From Lachnospiraceae bacterium (GTDB taxonomy: Bacteria > Bacillota > Clostridia > Lachnospirales > Lachnospiraceae), in NCBI GenBank assembly GCA_021442455.1, contig JABUSY010000046.1, forward strand, positions 1 to 64,000: a DNA stretch of 64,000 nt. The letters run 5' to 3'. Shown one piece after another: positions 33,834 to 46,600 of this stretch; positions within the stretch are counted from its first letter, which is position 1, and each line of letters begins with the position of its first letter. The notes below the pieces were generated by a model that had not been told where the DNA came from, ran no database searches, and saw nothing but the letters and a program-made list of their open reading frames with translations. A program made the position numbers and the translations under genes.

Positions 33834-36800
33834 GGAGAGCGAAGATGTGCCTCTGTTTGAGAGAAAAAAATTTGATTTATTCTTAGCTAAAAGAAGGAAC
33901 AGGGAAATGCAAATTTTTTTAGTGCTTGAAGAGGATGAGACGTCTTACTGTTTGCTGTATGCATAATATTCGAAGATACGATAAGAGCTAGCCAGGAAAA
34001 AAATCCTCAAGCAAAACTACAATATCATTTTGATTGAGGATCGCTCTAGCTCTAATAGATCAGTTCTATTGAATTGTTGGCGCGTCATTATAGGGCTATG
34101 GAAGGAAAGCTGATCGCGCTAGATTTTACATAGATTTATTGTTCCCATGACTGTGTTATTTATGGTCATTGTGATCGACCAGGTACGAAATTTAGATATG
34201 AAAATCCATATATTTGACTTTGTCGGTGGGCTTTTATATATTTTCTTCTGTTCAGAACAAAGAGCTTTCTTCTTCCAATCGTTGATATTGTTTGTTGGCA
34301 GTATCACCGAATTTAATGCCACTTGCTAGCAGGTAGAAAAAAGCAACGAAGCGAATCTCAAGCAGGAAGAGAAGCATTACCATGACATACCAGTATCATA
34401 GTTTATTGTGATCATAACAGTTATATAGGGAATTATCGTATTCACTTAGCGGTCCCGTTCCTATTTTTCGGATGGCAATGGAAAAGGATCAGACTGTTAG
34501 TCATTGTTCCCATTTTGGTTATTTACTGTATCCAAAAACGCTCTTTTCTAGCCTGCAAGCACTTTTTTTCTTTGTTTCGCTCAGGCAAAGACCGCTGGCG
34601 GTTTACTATCCGCTCTATATCTGTGAAAGAGCAACACACTTATTTATAGCGCCAGGACTTATTTTTTATGATGATTAATCAAAGTTTTATAAAAACAGAA
34701 GCTGAATACGAAGAGTTAAGAAATATAAAAACTGAGAAATCAGGACATCACAAATAGTGTTTTTATTTTTGATTATGGATTGTTGTGGGAAAATGCTTGG
34801 AATATCTGATTTTTCTGATGATCTAAAACGTTTCACCTAGATTTAACGAAAGTGTCATGGATATAGTTGCAAACAATAATCTTTGGCTGACGGTGTTTGA
34901 TTAGCGCCAGTTTTTTAGCTTTTTTGCAACAATTGAGATTTTTTTCTTTGCCGAAAGGGAGGAAGGTAGTGCCTAAAATACGAAGATATAGATTATGTTG
35001 GTCTTTACTTTCCAGAGGAGCTGTCCGATAGAAAGCATATATTATTTTAGAGTCACACAGGAGGTGCCTATATTTGGCAAAGAGAAAATTAAGGGAAATT
35101 ATGAGGTTAAGGAAGAAAAAGAACAGACATGTTTTCGGAAAATGGAAGGTTGTTCTCTGAAAGAAAAAGAGTTTGGAGTTATCCGTGAAGATTGTATATA
35201 GGCGGTAAGATGCATTGATGGGAAGGTAAGTATATGAAACTTTCAAAATCTTCACAAGAGTTATGATAGAATAAGGATGCTTAGTTAGCTGAGTCTGACA
35301 GGAAAATTTTGGAGTTTGGTTTTAAAATTCGCTTTTGCAGATAATTGCAGAAGTATTGAAACCGGCTAAGGGGAAAGTTCTTGTGGATGATGAAGCGATG
35401 TTTGAAACCTCAGAGATTTTATTTGATATTGAGGTTTGAACTGGAGTAGGGAAGGAAGATCCGATTATTTGCTTAAGGGGTTGCAGATGCCTGTTTTATT
35501 GGGTGAGTTATTGGATACCTACTACAACTGCTGAAGGCTTCCAGTTTCTTTTGAGATTGTGTTGGATAAAGGGGAACCTAGATATGTTTCAGACGGTAGA
35601 CTTTGAAATAGAAATAAAATAATCAATGAAGAGTTATGATACCACTTCGTTTTTCTTCTTATTGACTAAAAGCTGATATGTTATATAGTTAATATCTTCA
35701 TTGTACTTTTGTTTGGTTAATGTAAACAATTGGGTTAGTACTACCTGGCAGCAGATGGTTGCGAACTGTGGACATTGGTGAATAAAGCCGGTGAAATTTT
35801 GTACAGAAAATCTTCAAGCTTATATCCATGTAATTTTGGGAGCGTAAACTGTACATATATAGTCTATTGCCTGCTGTACTTTTGCTAACTTTCATCTAAT
35901 CACAATGAATGCTAGTATGAGAGTAGCACGTAAGCAGATAAGGGCACATAGTTTTCTATGGAGGTCGATATTTCTGTTCCTTGCTGGCGAAGGTATTATC
36001 AGTTTATTTATGGAAAATAGTCTTCGCAGACAATGTAGAGAGGTCGCTGGCTTTTTTATGTGTTACAAAGTCAGGTTGTCAACAAAGTCATTGAGATACT
36101 CGAGGTAACAGCAGTATGTTCCGGCATTAGATTAAAGCTTTTTCTGATTGTTTTTGTACTATTTTCATAACATAATAATAGGAGAAATTCTTTTTGTTGA
36201 AATTGTAAATGCGAGTTTCTCCTCAATGGCGGTAGCTTTCTTTTTGGTATTAGTAAGACATAAAATTTTTCTTCAGTAATTGCATGTTACATAGAATAGT
36301 CTTCAGAATAAGAAAAATTCAACCTTCTATCAAGAACAGATAGATCATGGTCAAATATATATATCTGCCGGGGCGGCAGAGCACATCAGCATGTCTCCCT
36401 AACGGAAATATGGTTGTTTAGTAATGTTTTAAATCTTATGTAATCGAAGAAGAGTAATAGGAGATTATGCATATCTTTTTATTACGTTAAAGAGTGAACT
36501 CGCTTATATTTTTAATGATTTTTCATTGAAACAGGAGAACCGTAGGTACAATTTACTGCATCTAATCTTAACGGTAAAGAAGTGTTATCATTTGAATCTA
36601 CTTTACATAATGCGGAGAGGGTATATCGCTTTCTACAGTGAAATGCATATGGCATATTAACTGTGATTTGGAAGACATGGTGTTTGCTTTCGATAAAACA
36701 AAAAGTGTGTTTGTCATAGATAACGAAGGGATTATTTATCGGTGGCATCAAGCGGAAAGTGATTCTTCAGTAAATTTGCTATCAGAAAAGCATATTCAAG

Positions 36801-38233
36801 GAGGGGTTGTTGATCATTAAAAAAAAGATCTAATTGTCTGTTAGAGGATTCGAATATAAAAAAAGATAGCTATCTTGCAGATATACTTTATTTTGTACGA
36901 TTTTGTCTCTTTTTTATTACGTGTAATATCTTTTCAAATAATATGTAGTACAAATGATCGGCGATACTGACAATTATATGATTATATCAACTTTTTTCCG
37001 AAATATGTAAAATTATTGCGAAAGAGAGAGGATATGAAAATAGTCAATTTTGTTAGAATTATCATTGGGATCGTATATTGTGTTGTTGAAGGAGTTTTTT
37101 ATATTTTTGAGAGACATTGTTGATTTCTGTCATTTTTATCGTTGCTTCAGACATATCTGTAATAAAGTGGAAATACTGGAGATTTAAGCAAGTTCTATAG
37201 GGAAATTTATTATTGGCTATTGATTGCTTTTCATAGATAATGGCGGAATGGAAATTCTCGTGTAATATAACCGTGTCATTTGAACATTTAACTATGAAAG
37301 AAATCAGAAATGTATCCGTGTTGTGTTCGTTCCGATATAGATATTGGCTTTTTAGAGTTGACAGTTTTCTTATTGTTTACCGTGTTATATATCAATAGAT
37401 AGATGTTCCCTGGAAGTTTTATTTTTATGGTGGTTTGAGTATTATAAAAAACTCTCTTTCTGAGTAGTTCTTTACAAATTTTTAATCTTTAGTTGTCTGA
37501 AATATGCGAGCCATCGCTGATAGCAGCTATGAATGGCGTTGCTTATAAATGTGAAGACCTGGAAAGCAAAACGAGCAGGCGAAGATTTATAGATAATGCT
37601 GCTTGTTTTTCTCATCTGTATATGAAAACTCTTTCTTATAGACAAGAGATATAAGTTTGTTTCTGTAACGGCCGTTGTGCTCTGCACAATGACTTACCAG
37701 GTTGTACTAGGGCTTCTTGATTAGGATATTAGAATTCGTTTTTATAAAAAGGAGGTAGAACATTCAGTTTACGTTTCTGAAAGTTTCTGTTATTTATTTG
37801 ATTAATACAAATCAATAAACGGCGATACTAATTATGAAGTATGGAAAAAGATTTGGATTCATCCTCAATGATCATACTGTAAAAAATGTATTTGTACATT
37901 TTTTAGCAATTATATCTAAAGAACTCAAAATTTTTGAAGGGGGGGAAAAATTTGATACAGAAGGTTTCCCTTCAAGGATAAAAAAGTTGCAAGCAGTCAA
38001 TGTTTGTGTGGTATAAGCAGAATTACTATAGTATATAATTTATTTTTGTTTTATCCTCCATTCAGATATTGTATTTTAAAATTATTCAATTTTCTGTGAA
38101 TGAAATGAGTGGGAAGCACGGTTATATGATAACTGTTCACCCAGATGTTTGATGTTTTTTGGAAGGAAAACGGAAAATATTTTAGATATTAGAAGAATTT
38201 ACCTCTTAATTCTTCTTTATATGAGTGTAATAC

Positions 38234-38262
38234 TTGAGAAAAATCAAGAATCGTTTTATAAT
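38234..38262 (+). promoter_or_regulatory. sigma-A-type promoter upstream of argS
   Basis: TTGAGA - 17 nt - TATAAT, ~97 nt before the argS ATG. Confidence 0.6.
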
Positions 38263-38359
38263 AAATATGATATTATAGAAAATAGTCTGAGTTTCTGAAG
38301 AAACAGCATTTATAGGAAAGTCGTCCTGGATAAAATGAGCCATTGGAGGTTGATTATCA

Positions 38360-40126
38360 ATGAAAAAATTAATTGAGTGGATTAGCGAGGAAGTGGCAAA
38401 AGCTTTTAAAAAGGCAGGCTATGACTCTTACTATGGAAGAATAACAGTGTCCAACCGTCCTGATTTATGTGAATATCAGTGTAATGGAGCAATCGCAGCC
38501 CAAAAAGCTTATCAGAAAGCATCATTTCTGATTGCGGAGGATGTGGCTGAGGTTATGGATAGTTCGGAGGTGTGTGAAAAGGTCACAGTGATGAAACCAG
38601 GCTTTATCAATATTAAAGTTTCTAAACAGTTTCTGGTTGAATATCTGCAACAGATGTACAAGGATGCAAGATTGTCATCAGATCTTTCATCGGATCCAAA
38701 GAGCATTATCGTGGATTATGGTGGTCCGAATGTAGCTAAACCGCTTCATGTAGGGCATCTCCGTTCAGCTATCATAGGGGAAAGCCTAAAACGGATTGGA
38801 CGTTTTCTGGGGCATAGGATAATCGGGGACGTACATCTTGGAGATTGGGGCTTACAAATGGGCTTGATCATCATAGAACTGAAGGAACGGAAACCAGAGC
38901 TAGTTTATTTTGATGAAAGTTTTGCAGGAGAATATCCGTTGGAATCTCCCTTTACAATCAGCGAGCTGGAAGAAATCTATCTAGCTGCTAGCATCAAATC
39001 CAAGAAAGATGAAGATTACAGGGAAAGGGCATTGGTCGCAACCCGGGAGTTGCAGGAGAATAGACGGGGTTATATGGCTTTGTGGAACCATATTATGACG
39101 ATTTCTGTCAATGATCTGAAAAAAACTTACAAAAAACTGAATGTAGAATTCGATCTTTGGAAAAAAGAATCTGATGCACAGCCATACATCCCGGAAATGA
39201 TTCAGCGGATGAAAGAGGGAGGTTATGCCTATGAAGATCAGGGTGCCCTGGTGGTGGATGTAAAAAAAGAGACAGATGTCAATGAGATACCACCCTGTAT
39301 TGTTCTGAAATCAGATGGGGCATCTCTTTATACGACTACTGACTTGGCAACGCTTATAGCACGGATAAAACAATTTCATCCGGATGAAATCCTTTATGTA
39401 GTGGACAAGCGGCAGGAGTTACACTTTATTCAGATATTTCGCTGTGCCTGGAAAACTGGACTAGTGAAGCCGGATACGAAGCTCTCGTTCTTGGGGTTCG
39501 GTACGATGAACGGAAAAGATGGGAAGCCGTTTAAGACTAGAGAAGGAGGCGTCATGCGCCTAGAAAATCTTATCCGGGATATTGATCAGACAATGTACCG
39601 GAAGATTATGAAGAATAAAAATGTAAAAGATACAGATGCTGAAAAAATTGCTGAAATGGTGGGGTTATCTGCAATTAAATATGGAGATTTATCTCACCAA
39701 ATATCTAGAGATTATGTCTTTGATATCGAGCGATTTACCTCCTTTGAAGGCAATACAGGACCGTATATTTTATATACAATTGTTAGGATTAAATCTATAC
39801 TTACCCGTTATGTGAAAGAGGGCGGGAGCTTGCAGGAAAATATATTGATGCCTGCAACCAGTGACAGCGAGAAAGGTCTCATGCTAAAAACAGCAAGGTT
39901 TAATTCTGTTGTGGATAATGCGTTTGAAGAAAAAGCACCTCATAAAGTCTGTTTTTATATCTATGAACTGTCTAATGATTTTAATTGTTTTTATCACAAA
40001 ACAAAAATTTTAACTGAAGAGAACAGTGAACAAAAAGCCTCTTGGATCCTGCTTTTGGATTTGGTTCGTAGAGTTTTGGAAGAGTGTATTGAGCTCCTTG
40101 GTTTTTCAGCACCGGAGCGGATGTGA
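38360..40126 (+). CDS. argS: arginine--tRNA ligase
   Basis: ITVSNRPDLCEYQCNGA, VDYGGPNVAKPLHVGHLRSAIIGESLKRIGRFLGH, TEGNTGPYILYT-like anticodon-binding end. Confidence 0.96.
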   Translation: MKKLIEWISEEVAKAFKKAGYDSYYGRITVSNRPDLCEYQCNGAIAAQKAYQKASFLIAEDVAEVMDSSEVCEKVTVMKPGFINIKVSKQFLVEYLQQMYKDARLSSDLSSDPKSIIVDYGGPNVAKPLHVGHLRSAIIGESLKRIGRFLGHRIIGDVHLGDWGLQMGLIIIELKERKPELVYFDESFAGEYPLESPFTISELEEIYLAASIKSKKDEDYRERALVATRELQENRRGYMALWNHIMTISVNDLKKTYKKLNVEFDLWKKESDAQPYIPEMIQRMKEGGYAYEDQGALVVDVKKETDVNEIPPCIVLKSDGASLYTTTDLATLIARIKQFHPDEILYVVDKRQELHFIQIFRCAWKTGLVKPDTKLSFLGFGTMNGKDGKPFKTREGGVMRLENLIRDIDQTMYRKIMKNKNVKDTDAEKIAEMVGLSAIKYGDLSHQISRDYVFDIERFTSFEGNTGPYILYTIVRIKSILTRYVKEGGSLQENILMPATSDSEKGLMLKTARFNSVVDNAFEEKAPHKVCFYIYELSNDFNCFYHKTKILTEENSEQKASWILLLDLVRRVLEECIELLGFSAPERM

Positions 40127-41538
40127 TAAAAAAGATCATCAAGAATCTAAGGTAATATTTTGCTGATTTTTATATCGACTATTCTAGTGATAGTTATGCT
40201 TGGAGGAGGTGTTTGGATCTGTAATATTTGTGCCCCTGATAATGGTCATCGAAACACTGATTCCGATTCATAATGTGAATATTTGGGAATAGCTTATTTT
40301 AGGAACAGTGGAAGCGATGGATAAAAATTATATTATAGAATTTGAAAATTTGTTTCAATACTAGGACGGGTAAGAAAATCTGGTAGCATACGTTGAGAAG
40401 GTCTTGGCTAACTGTGTCCTGCATCTTGAAAAGAGATTATAGCGCTGTCTCGAATAAAATAAGAGATAGATTCGAAACTGGCAACATTAACTTCAACGAA
40501 AGTGACTGTTGCTGTATAAGAGGGAAAATAGTTATTAATCCGAATATCAGTCATATATAATAGAAAGAGTGTAACAGGAGTTTCTCAGTTTGAGTTTGGA
40601 CCAGATAAAGAAAAAGTAGTTTCTGGACTTCATGAAGGCACGTTAGGGCTGAATAAATATAGATTTACTCATGTGTGAGTGGTGTTCGTTTTACAGCTTC
40701 AGCGACAGCACAAACGAGCTAGAAACACGGAGATACGGGGCAGTGTATATACTTCGAAAGACGAATGAGTTCGACTTCAGAAAGCTATAACAGTCGAAAA
40801 TGATTGTTTCAGTAGGAACGGATATTTTAGTTTTGCATTCATATAAATGCTTATGCAGATATTTCTGGAGAGAGTTTCCGTCTACGGGAGACAATCTTGA
40901 TGTAGAAAAACTGAGCGTTAAAAGCGTTAGAGAAGATGTCGTAGTTATTAACGAATTCTATGCGACAACAGAAACTTTCGGCAAAGGTGTTTTCAGTAAA
41001 ATGAGCGGGATTCACTGAAGATATTATACCAGTTCTGATTGTTGAGATGGGTTGCATGACCAAATCTTGATCTTGATGAGGATTTTTAGATGCTGCCGAT
41101 GCAATGATTGGATAGTAATCTGGGAATTTCATCCATGAGGTGAATAAGTTCCTTCGCGAAATTAAAGCAATGAAAATAATAGAATTGATTTTTATTAATC
41201 ACGACGAAATAGTGATGGTTTCAGTGTAAAATCAGATATTTCATGGAAAAACCTAGTTATTTTTGGATTCTCGCTGTATGAGCAATTTATGCAGTTCGCA
41301 GGAATGAACATGAGGAAGCGGATGTACTTGTAGAATAAGCACATACAAAGAAATTTAAAAGTATTTTAAGCTGGATAATTATTTTGACGTAGTGATGGAT
41401 AGTGAAACTGGATGAACATGGCAAAAGTCATTGAAGAAGTTTTCTTCTATATAGGCTATGCTCATAGTGAAAAAAACGCAACAAGTAATGAAGCAGTCGT
41501 AAGTAAAAGAAGAAATTCCTGCATGGAGGAGGAAAATT

Positions 41539-42516
41539 ATGAAATCTGGAAACTGTGAAGAACTGGAAACAGAAAGAATGAAATATAGCGCAGAAACGGT
41601 GAAGGATCTGGATTTTCTAGCTGGAGAGGACGAAGTTGTTCACTACGAGAAAAAAGATAAAAAACAAAGTGTACGCTATGGACAAGAGTTAAGTTGTAGC
41701 AGAAAAATCTGGGATATGCTATCTCCGATAGTCTACTTTCTGCTGTGTATGGATGGTGTTACACTGGCAGTCCTGATCGTGGCCAGCCTGATTACAGGTG
41801 TACGGGGACTGACTATCATACAGCTGATGGAGCTGATACCGTGGATTCCGTGCTTGAGCTTGTTTTTGGCTAACGGAATAACAATTTTTAATCAGCGAAA
41901 AAACTATTTTCTGGATCAGATGCGTTTCGGGCCTTATGATCAGACCTGGACAATGAGCAATATCATATTATCTTGTTGTTTGGCAGTTTGCATCGGACAT
42001 CTTTGGAGTATATTCATCAATCTGAGTGAATTGGAGCATGTATTTCCAGGATATGCAGAAAGCGCGGCAAGTTCATTTAAAGGACAAAATCCGTTTTTGC
42101 TGATTACTGCTACGGTTCTTTTAGGGCCTGTGGCGGAGGAAATGATTTTTCGTGGCATGACTTACCAGAGAGTAAAAAATTATCTAAATTCTAGCTGGGC
42201 TGTTGGCATTTCCAGTCTTTTGTTCGGTATCTGTCACGGAAATATGATTCAGTTTTTCTACGCTGTCGTTTTAGGTGTCATTCTGGCCGTCCTTTATGAA
42301 TATAGTCAAAGTCTGTTGGTGCCGGTTCTAGCACATATGGCTACTAATTTGTGGGCTATTTATAGCGAAAATTGTGTCATTCTGTTGACAAAAATCATTA
42401 CTCAGGGAAAGATTCTATTGCTAACGATTGAGGGAGTGGTGGCTGTTGTATGTATGATCGTTTTATTCGGAAACAAACGCAAGGTAGTAAGTCACCAACA
42501 GGGAAAACTTAGATAG
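41539..42516 (+). CDS. CPBP-family intramembrane metalloprotease
   Basis: LLGPVAEEMIFRGMTYQRVKNYLNSSWAVGISSLLFGICHGN...ILAVLYEYSQSLLVPVLAHMATNL: EExxxR and HxxxN motifs; ends TAG. Confidence 0.9.
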   Translation: MKSGNCEELETERMKYSAETVKDLDFLAGEDEVVHYEKKDKKQSVRYGQELSCSRKIWDMLSPIVYFLLCMDGVTLAVLIVASLITGVRGLTIIQLMELIPWIPCLSLFLANGITIFNQRKNYFLDQMRFGPYDQTWTMSNIILSCCLAVCIGHLWSIFINLSELEHVFPGYAESAASSFKGQNPFLLITATVLLGPVAEEMIFRGMTYQRVKNYLNSSWAVGISSLLFGICHGNMIQFFYAVVLGVILAVLYEYSQSLLVPVLAHMATNLWAIYSENCVILLTKIITQGKILLLTIEGVVAVVCMIVLFGNKRKVVSHQQGKLR

Positions 42517-42535
42517 AATCAGCATGTAAAAGTGC

Positions 42536-42564
42536 TTGTCTCCATACTTTTTTTATGTTATAAT
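42536..42564 (+). promoter_or_regulatory. sigma-A promoter of rpsB-tsf
   Basis: TTGTCT - 17 nt - TATAAT. Confidence 0.6.
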
Positions 42565-42674
42565 TTGCACGTTGTGAAAAAACACGCATGTGGATTTGAA
42601 GGATGGTGCCTGAACGCTTCAGTTTTCCAAAAGTTGAAACATGCGGAAGAGTTTAACCAAAAGGAGAAAAATAA

Positions 42675-43424
42675 ATGAGCGTACTTTCGATGAAACAGTT
42701 ACTTGAAGCAGGTGTTCATTTTGGACATCAAACCAGAAGATGGAACCCAAAGATGGCTCCGTACATTTATACAGAGCGTAATGGTATCTACATCATTGAC
42801 CTGCAGAAATCTGTGGGAATGGTAGATATAGCATATCGTGCGGTTGTAGATATTACTGCGAATGGTGGCAACATTCTTTTCGTTGGCACCAAAAAACAGG
42901 CTCAGGACGCCATCGCATTAGAGGCAGAGCGCTGTGGAATTTTTTATGTAAATGAGAGATGGCTAGGTGGTATGCTGACCAACTTCAAGATGATCCAGAA
43001 CAGGATCAAAAGAATGAAAGAGATTGAGATCATGCAGAAAGACGGAACCTTTCTTGTACTGCCGAAGAAAGAAATTACTACATTGAAGAAAGAATTAGAG
43101 AAATTGCAGAAGAATCTGGGGGGCATCAAAGAAATGCAGAGAGTACCGGATGCAATCTTCGTTGTTGATCCGAAGAAAGAGAGGATCTGCGTTCAAGAGG
43201 CTCACGTGCTTGGCATTCCATTGATTGGCATCTGTGATACAAACTGTGATCCGGAAGAACTGGATTACGTAATTCCTGGCAATGATGACGCTATACGTGC
43301 TGTCAAACTGATTGTTTCCAAGATGGCGGACGCCGTGATCGAAGCAAAACAGGGCGAAACCTTTAAGGATGATATATATGATGAAGAAAACATGGAAGCA
43401 GTTAAAGCAAACGAACAGGGATAA
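42675..43424 (+). CDS. rpsB: 30S ribosomal protein S2
   Basis: [54 protein letters not shown]..., [49 protein letters not shown]. Confidence 0.98.
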   Translation: MSVLSMKQLLEAGVHFGHQTRRWNPKMAPYIYTERNGIYIIDLQKSVGMVDIAYRAVVDITANGGNILFVGTKKQAQDAIALEAERCGIFYVNERWLGGMLTNFKMIQNRIKRMKEIEIMQKDGTFLVLPKKEITTLKKELEKLQKNLGGIKEMQRVPDAIFVVDPKKERICVQEAHVLGIPLIGICDTNCDPEELDYVIPGNDDAIRAVKLIVSKMADAVIEAKQGETFKDDIYDEENMEAVKANEQG

Positions 43425-43448
43425 TGAACAGATATGGAGGAATATGCC

Positions 43449-44402
43449 ATGGCTATTATAGCAGCAATGATAAAGAAATTGAGAGAAATAACTGGTGCTG
43501 GAATGATGGAATGCAAAAAGGCTTTGACAGCTACCGATGAAGATATGGATCAGGCTATTGAGTTCCTGAGGAAAAAAGGATTGGCAATCGCTCAAAAGAA
43601 GGTAGGGAGAATTGCATCAGAAGGCATTGTTATGCTAAAGGTTACTGATGATTGCAAGAAGGCAGTAGCAATTGAAGTGAACACTGAGACTGATTTTGTT
43701 GCCAAAAATGAGAAATTCCAAAGTTATGTAGCAAAGGTGTGTGACCAGGCTATAGATACGAAAGCTGTCGACATCGAAGCATTTTTGGCAGAGCCTTGGA
43801 AATTTGATGCTAGCAAGAGCGTACACGAGGCTCTTGCTGGCCAGATTTCCATAATTGGTGAGAATATAAAAATCAGAAGGTTCACCAGGATAGAAGAAAC
43901 CAATGGTTTTGTTGCAACTTATACTCATATGGGTGGAAAGATTGCTGTTCTCGTAGATGTTGAAACTGATGTCGTCAATGATGCGCTAAAGGAGATGGGT
44001 AAAAACATCGCCATGCAGGTGGCAGCCCTGAATCCACTGTATATCAGCGAAAACGAAGTTCCTGAAGAGTATATCGACCATGAAAAAGAGATTTTTTTTG
44101 CACAGATCAAGAATGATCCGAAAGAATTTCAGAAGTCGGAGAAGGTAATCGAAGGCATGATCAATGGCCGTATTAAGAAAAAGTTGAAAGAAATCTGCCT
44201 GTTAAATCAAGTGTATGTAAAAGCAGAAGACGGTAAACATTCCGTTAGGAAGTATATCTCTCAGATTGCTAAGGAGAACAGTGCGAAGATCAGTGTAAAA
44301 AGATTTATCCGTTGGGAAACCGGTGAAGGCATTGAGAAGAAAAAAGAAGATTTTGTGTCTGAAGTGGTAAAACAGATGAAACAGTCAATTGACCGAAAGT
44401 GA
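43449..44402 (+). CDS. tsf: elongation factor Ts
   Basis: MAIIAAMIKKLREITGAGMMECKKALTATDEDMDQAIEFLRKKGLAIAQKK; internal ATG 43449 preferred after ggagg SD at 43437. Confidence 0.97.
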   Translation: MAIIAAMIKKLREITGAGMMECKKALTATDEDMDQAIEFLRKKGLAIAQKKVGRIASEGIVMLKVTDDCKKAVAIEVNTETDFVAKNEKFQSYVAKVCDQAIDTKAVDIEAFLAEPWKFDASKSVHEALAGQISIIGENIKIRRFTRIEETNGFVATYTHMGGKIAVLVDVETDVVNDALKEMGKNIAMQVAALNPLYISENEVPEEYIDHEKEIFFAQIKNDPKEFQKSEKVIEGMINGRIKKKLKEICLLNQVYVKAEDGKHSVRKYISQIAKENSAKISVKRFIRWETGEGIEKKKEDFVSEVVKQMKQSIDRK

Positions 44403-44655
44403 AACAAGAATAGCATTGTCCTACTTCTTCAAAACATTAGATTTACAGTGTTTTAAGGTTTTTCTATTCCAGATCAAATTATTTTTTTGTCGCAAATAAT
44501 TTGCATATAGTTCTTCTACGGCAATTCATTTATAGATGAATAAAGAATGTATCCATACCTGCGTATTTGAGAATTGAGATGAATGAAATATCGACTAAGA
44601 TTAAGGTAGAATATCGTTTTACCGCAGCGTCGCAATAGACAAGGAGGTTACGAGA

Positions 44656-45036
44656 ATGAGAAAAGACATTATCAGCACAGACAAAGCACCGGAAGCGATT
44701 GGGGCCTATGTACAGGCAGTGAAAAGTCATGGGATTTTGTTCATTTCTGGGCAGTTAGGTTTTAATATGCCAGACGGACACCTCTCCGAAACGCTGGAAG
44801 AGCAAACGTTGAATGCCTTGAAGAACCTTGAATGCATCATGAAGGCTGCAGGGAGCGATAAGTCTAAGGTACTTAAGACCACGATTTTTCTGACGGATAT
44901 GGAGAATTTTGAAAAAGTAAATAAAATTTATGAAGCATTTTTCGAGGGACAGTATCCAGCTAGATCCTGCGTTGCAGTGAAAGAACTTCCAAAGATGGCA
45001 AAAGTAGAGATCGAGTGCATGGTCGCAACTGACTGA
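44656..45036 (+). CDS. ridA: RidA/YjgF family enamine/imine deaminase
   Basis: STDKAPEAIGAYVQAVKSHGILFISGQLGFNMPDGHL...NALKNLECIMKAAGSDKSKVLKTTIFLTDMENFEKVNKIYEAFF...PARSCVAVKELPKMAKVEIECMV. Confidence 0.96.
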   Translation: MRKDIISTDKAPEAIGAYVQAVKSHGILFISGQLGFNMPDGHLSETLEEQTLNALKNLECIMKAAGSDKSKVLKTTIFLTDMENFEKVNKIYEAFFEGQYPARSCVAVKELPKMAKVEIECMVATD

Positions 45037-46600
45037 AGTAGGTGGATGGTGGCTCTCTGCACCGGGCTATATCTGCTTGTGAAGTTATTTTTACTGTATG
45101 GATGTTTGCTTTATCACTACTACTGATTATTTTAACAATTTTCAGCACGATCAAAAGCTAATGTTTTATCTAGAGCAGTGTAGAAAAAAACATATACGGT
45201 TCGTGGTATAGATATAATTCAGTTCCAAAACAGAGGGAGTGGGCAAGGATGTTTAGGATCAGGGATATAGTTATAGGATTTTTCAATATTTAGGCATGTA
45301 TGTGCTAGGCTTGGGAGATAAAGATATTTGTTAACAAAAGTGACTAGTATGATTTACTTTGACAATATACAGAAGATCAATCAGAGGCATACATTTGGAT
45401 AACGTGTTTTTTGAACACGGAGATGAATTTTGAAAATGCTACAATGATGATCAAGGCCTTAATAATTGAAGTATTATAATCTTTTACCTTCCAAGATCAT
45501 TCCGACCGAACAATTGCTATTGTCTAGGTCAGAAGCACGGATTTTAGAGGCTTTGATATACCGGAGAAGTAATGTCTCTGAAGAGATAATCTTAAACAGC
45601 AGTAATGATGGAGATGCCAACTATTAATGCGGACACAATCATAGCTTTGTTGTATAGGAAGTCAGATGTTTCGGTTTATAACTCTCTTTACTTAATTGTT
45701 ATAGTCGGCTGTAATTCTGATAACTTCAAAATCTGTTGATTCGTATTCTTTCATGTCAATATATGTTTCCTTTGTTCTGCAGCATGATTTGAGTTGCCTA
45801 GAACGATACTATTTAGCAAGATTTTGTGATTTATAATGATATTCGTTTACATGTAAGCGTTTTGCTCTCATGATTTTTATAATTTGTTTTCTTATGCTTA
45901 TATTTATAGGCTGCATAGTGTAAATTTTGAATTTGTAAAGTATTTAGATTTTAAACAGACCGTGTGATATCATGGTGTATGCTCAGAAGATCAATTGATT
46001 CAGCTAGTTAGACTGTTTGTAAATAAGCGTCCGTTTAACGTGATGTTTAAGTAATTTTAATGTATTATTGATTATTTTTCTGCAAAAAATTTGCTAGGAT
46101 CTGGGTGAATAGAGGCTATCGGCGTTGACATTGACATAAAATAGTAAAATAATTATGTTTTATATATGGTTATCACTTTACTGCATCATACTGTTAGGCA
46201 TTATGTTCCTGGTAGAGCGACTGCCACAACTTCTGTATATATCGAAAATCTGTCTCTTACAGTATGGCTTATTAGATATCAGATGATGTTAGATCATGTG
46301 TTCCAGCCTGGAACTTTCTGAATTCTAGTTGCAATATTGGCGGAAGTGGCTCTAATTTATGGCCTGTTCTTGGAAAAGTTTAAATTTGCATAAGAAGTAG
46401 GATGATAGGGAAACCTAAAATTCTGAAGTAAAAGAACTTTTATAACATATTTCGGTCAATTTTCTATTGTCAACCATTTTATTAAGTGCTTGTCTTTGAT
46501 ATTAGGGCGCCAAGGTCCATTTTTTGTTGGACAAGCTTTCAGATACAAGGAATCAATTTCTATAGCAGAACAATGATGGATAAATAGGACGAAAATAGAC

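Noticed and set aside
34833-35255. 140-aa minus-strand ORF
   Set aside because: No recognisable domain or good SD; AT-rich Phe/Lys/Asn-rich composition typical of chance ORFs in decayed DNA.
43095-43595. 166-aa minus-strand ORF
   Set aside because: Lies antisense across rpsB end/tsf start, low-complexity hydrophobic composition, no SD; frame shadow of conserved genes.
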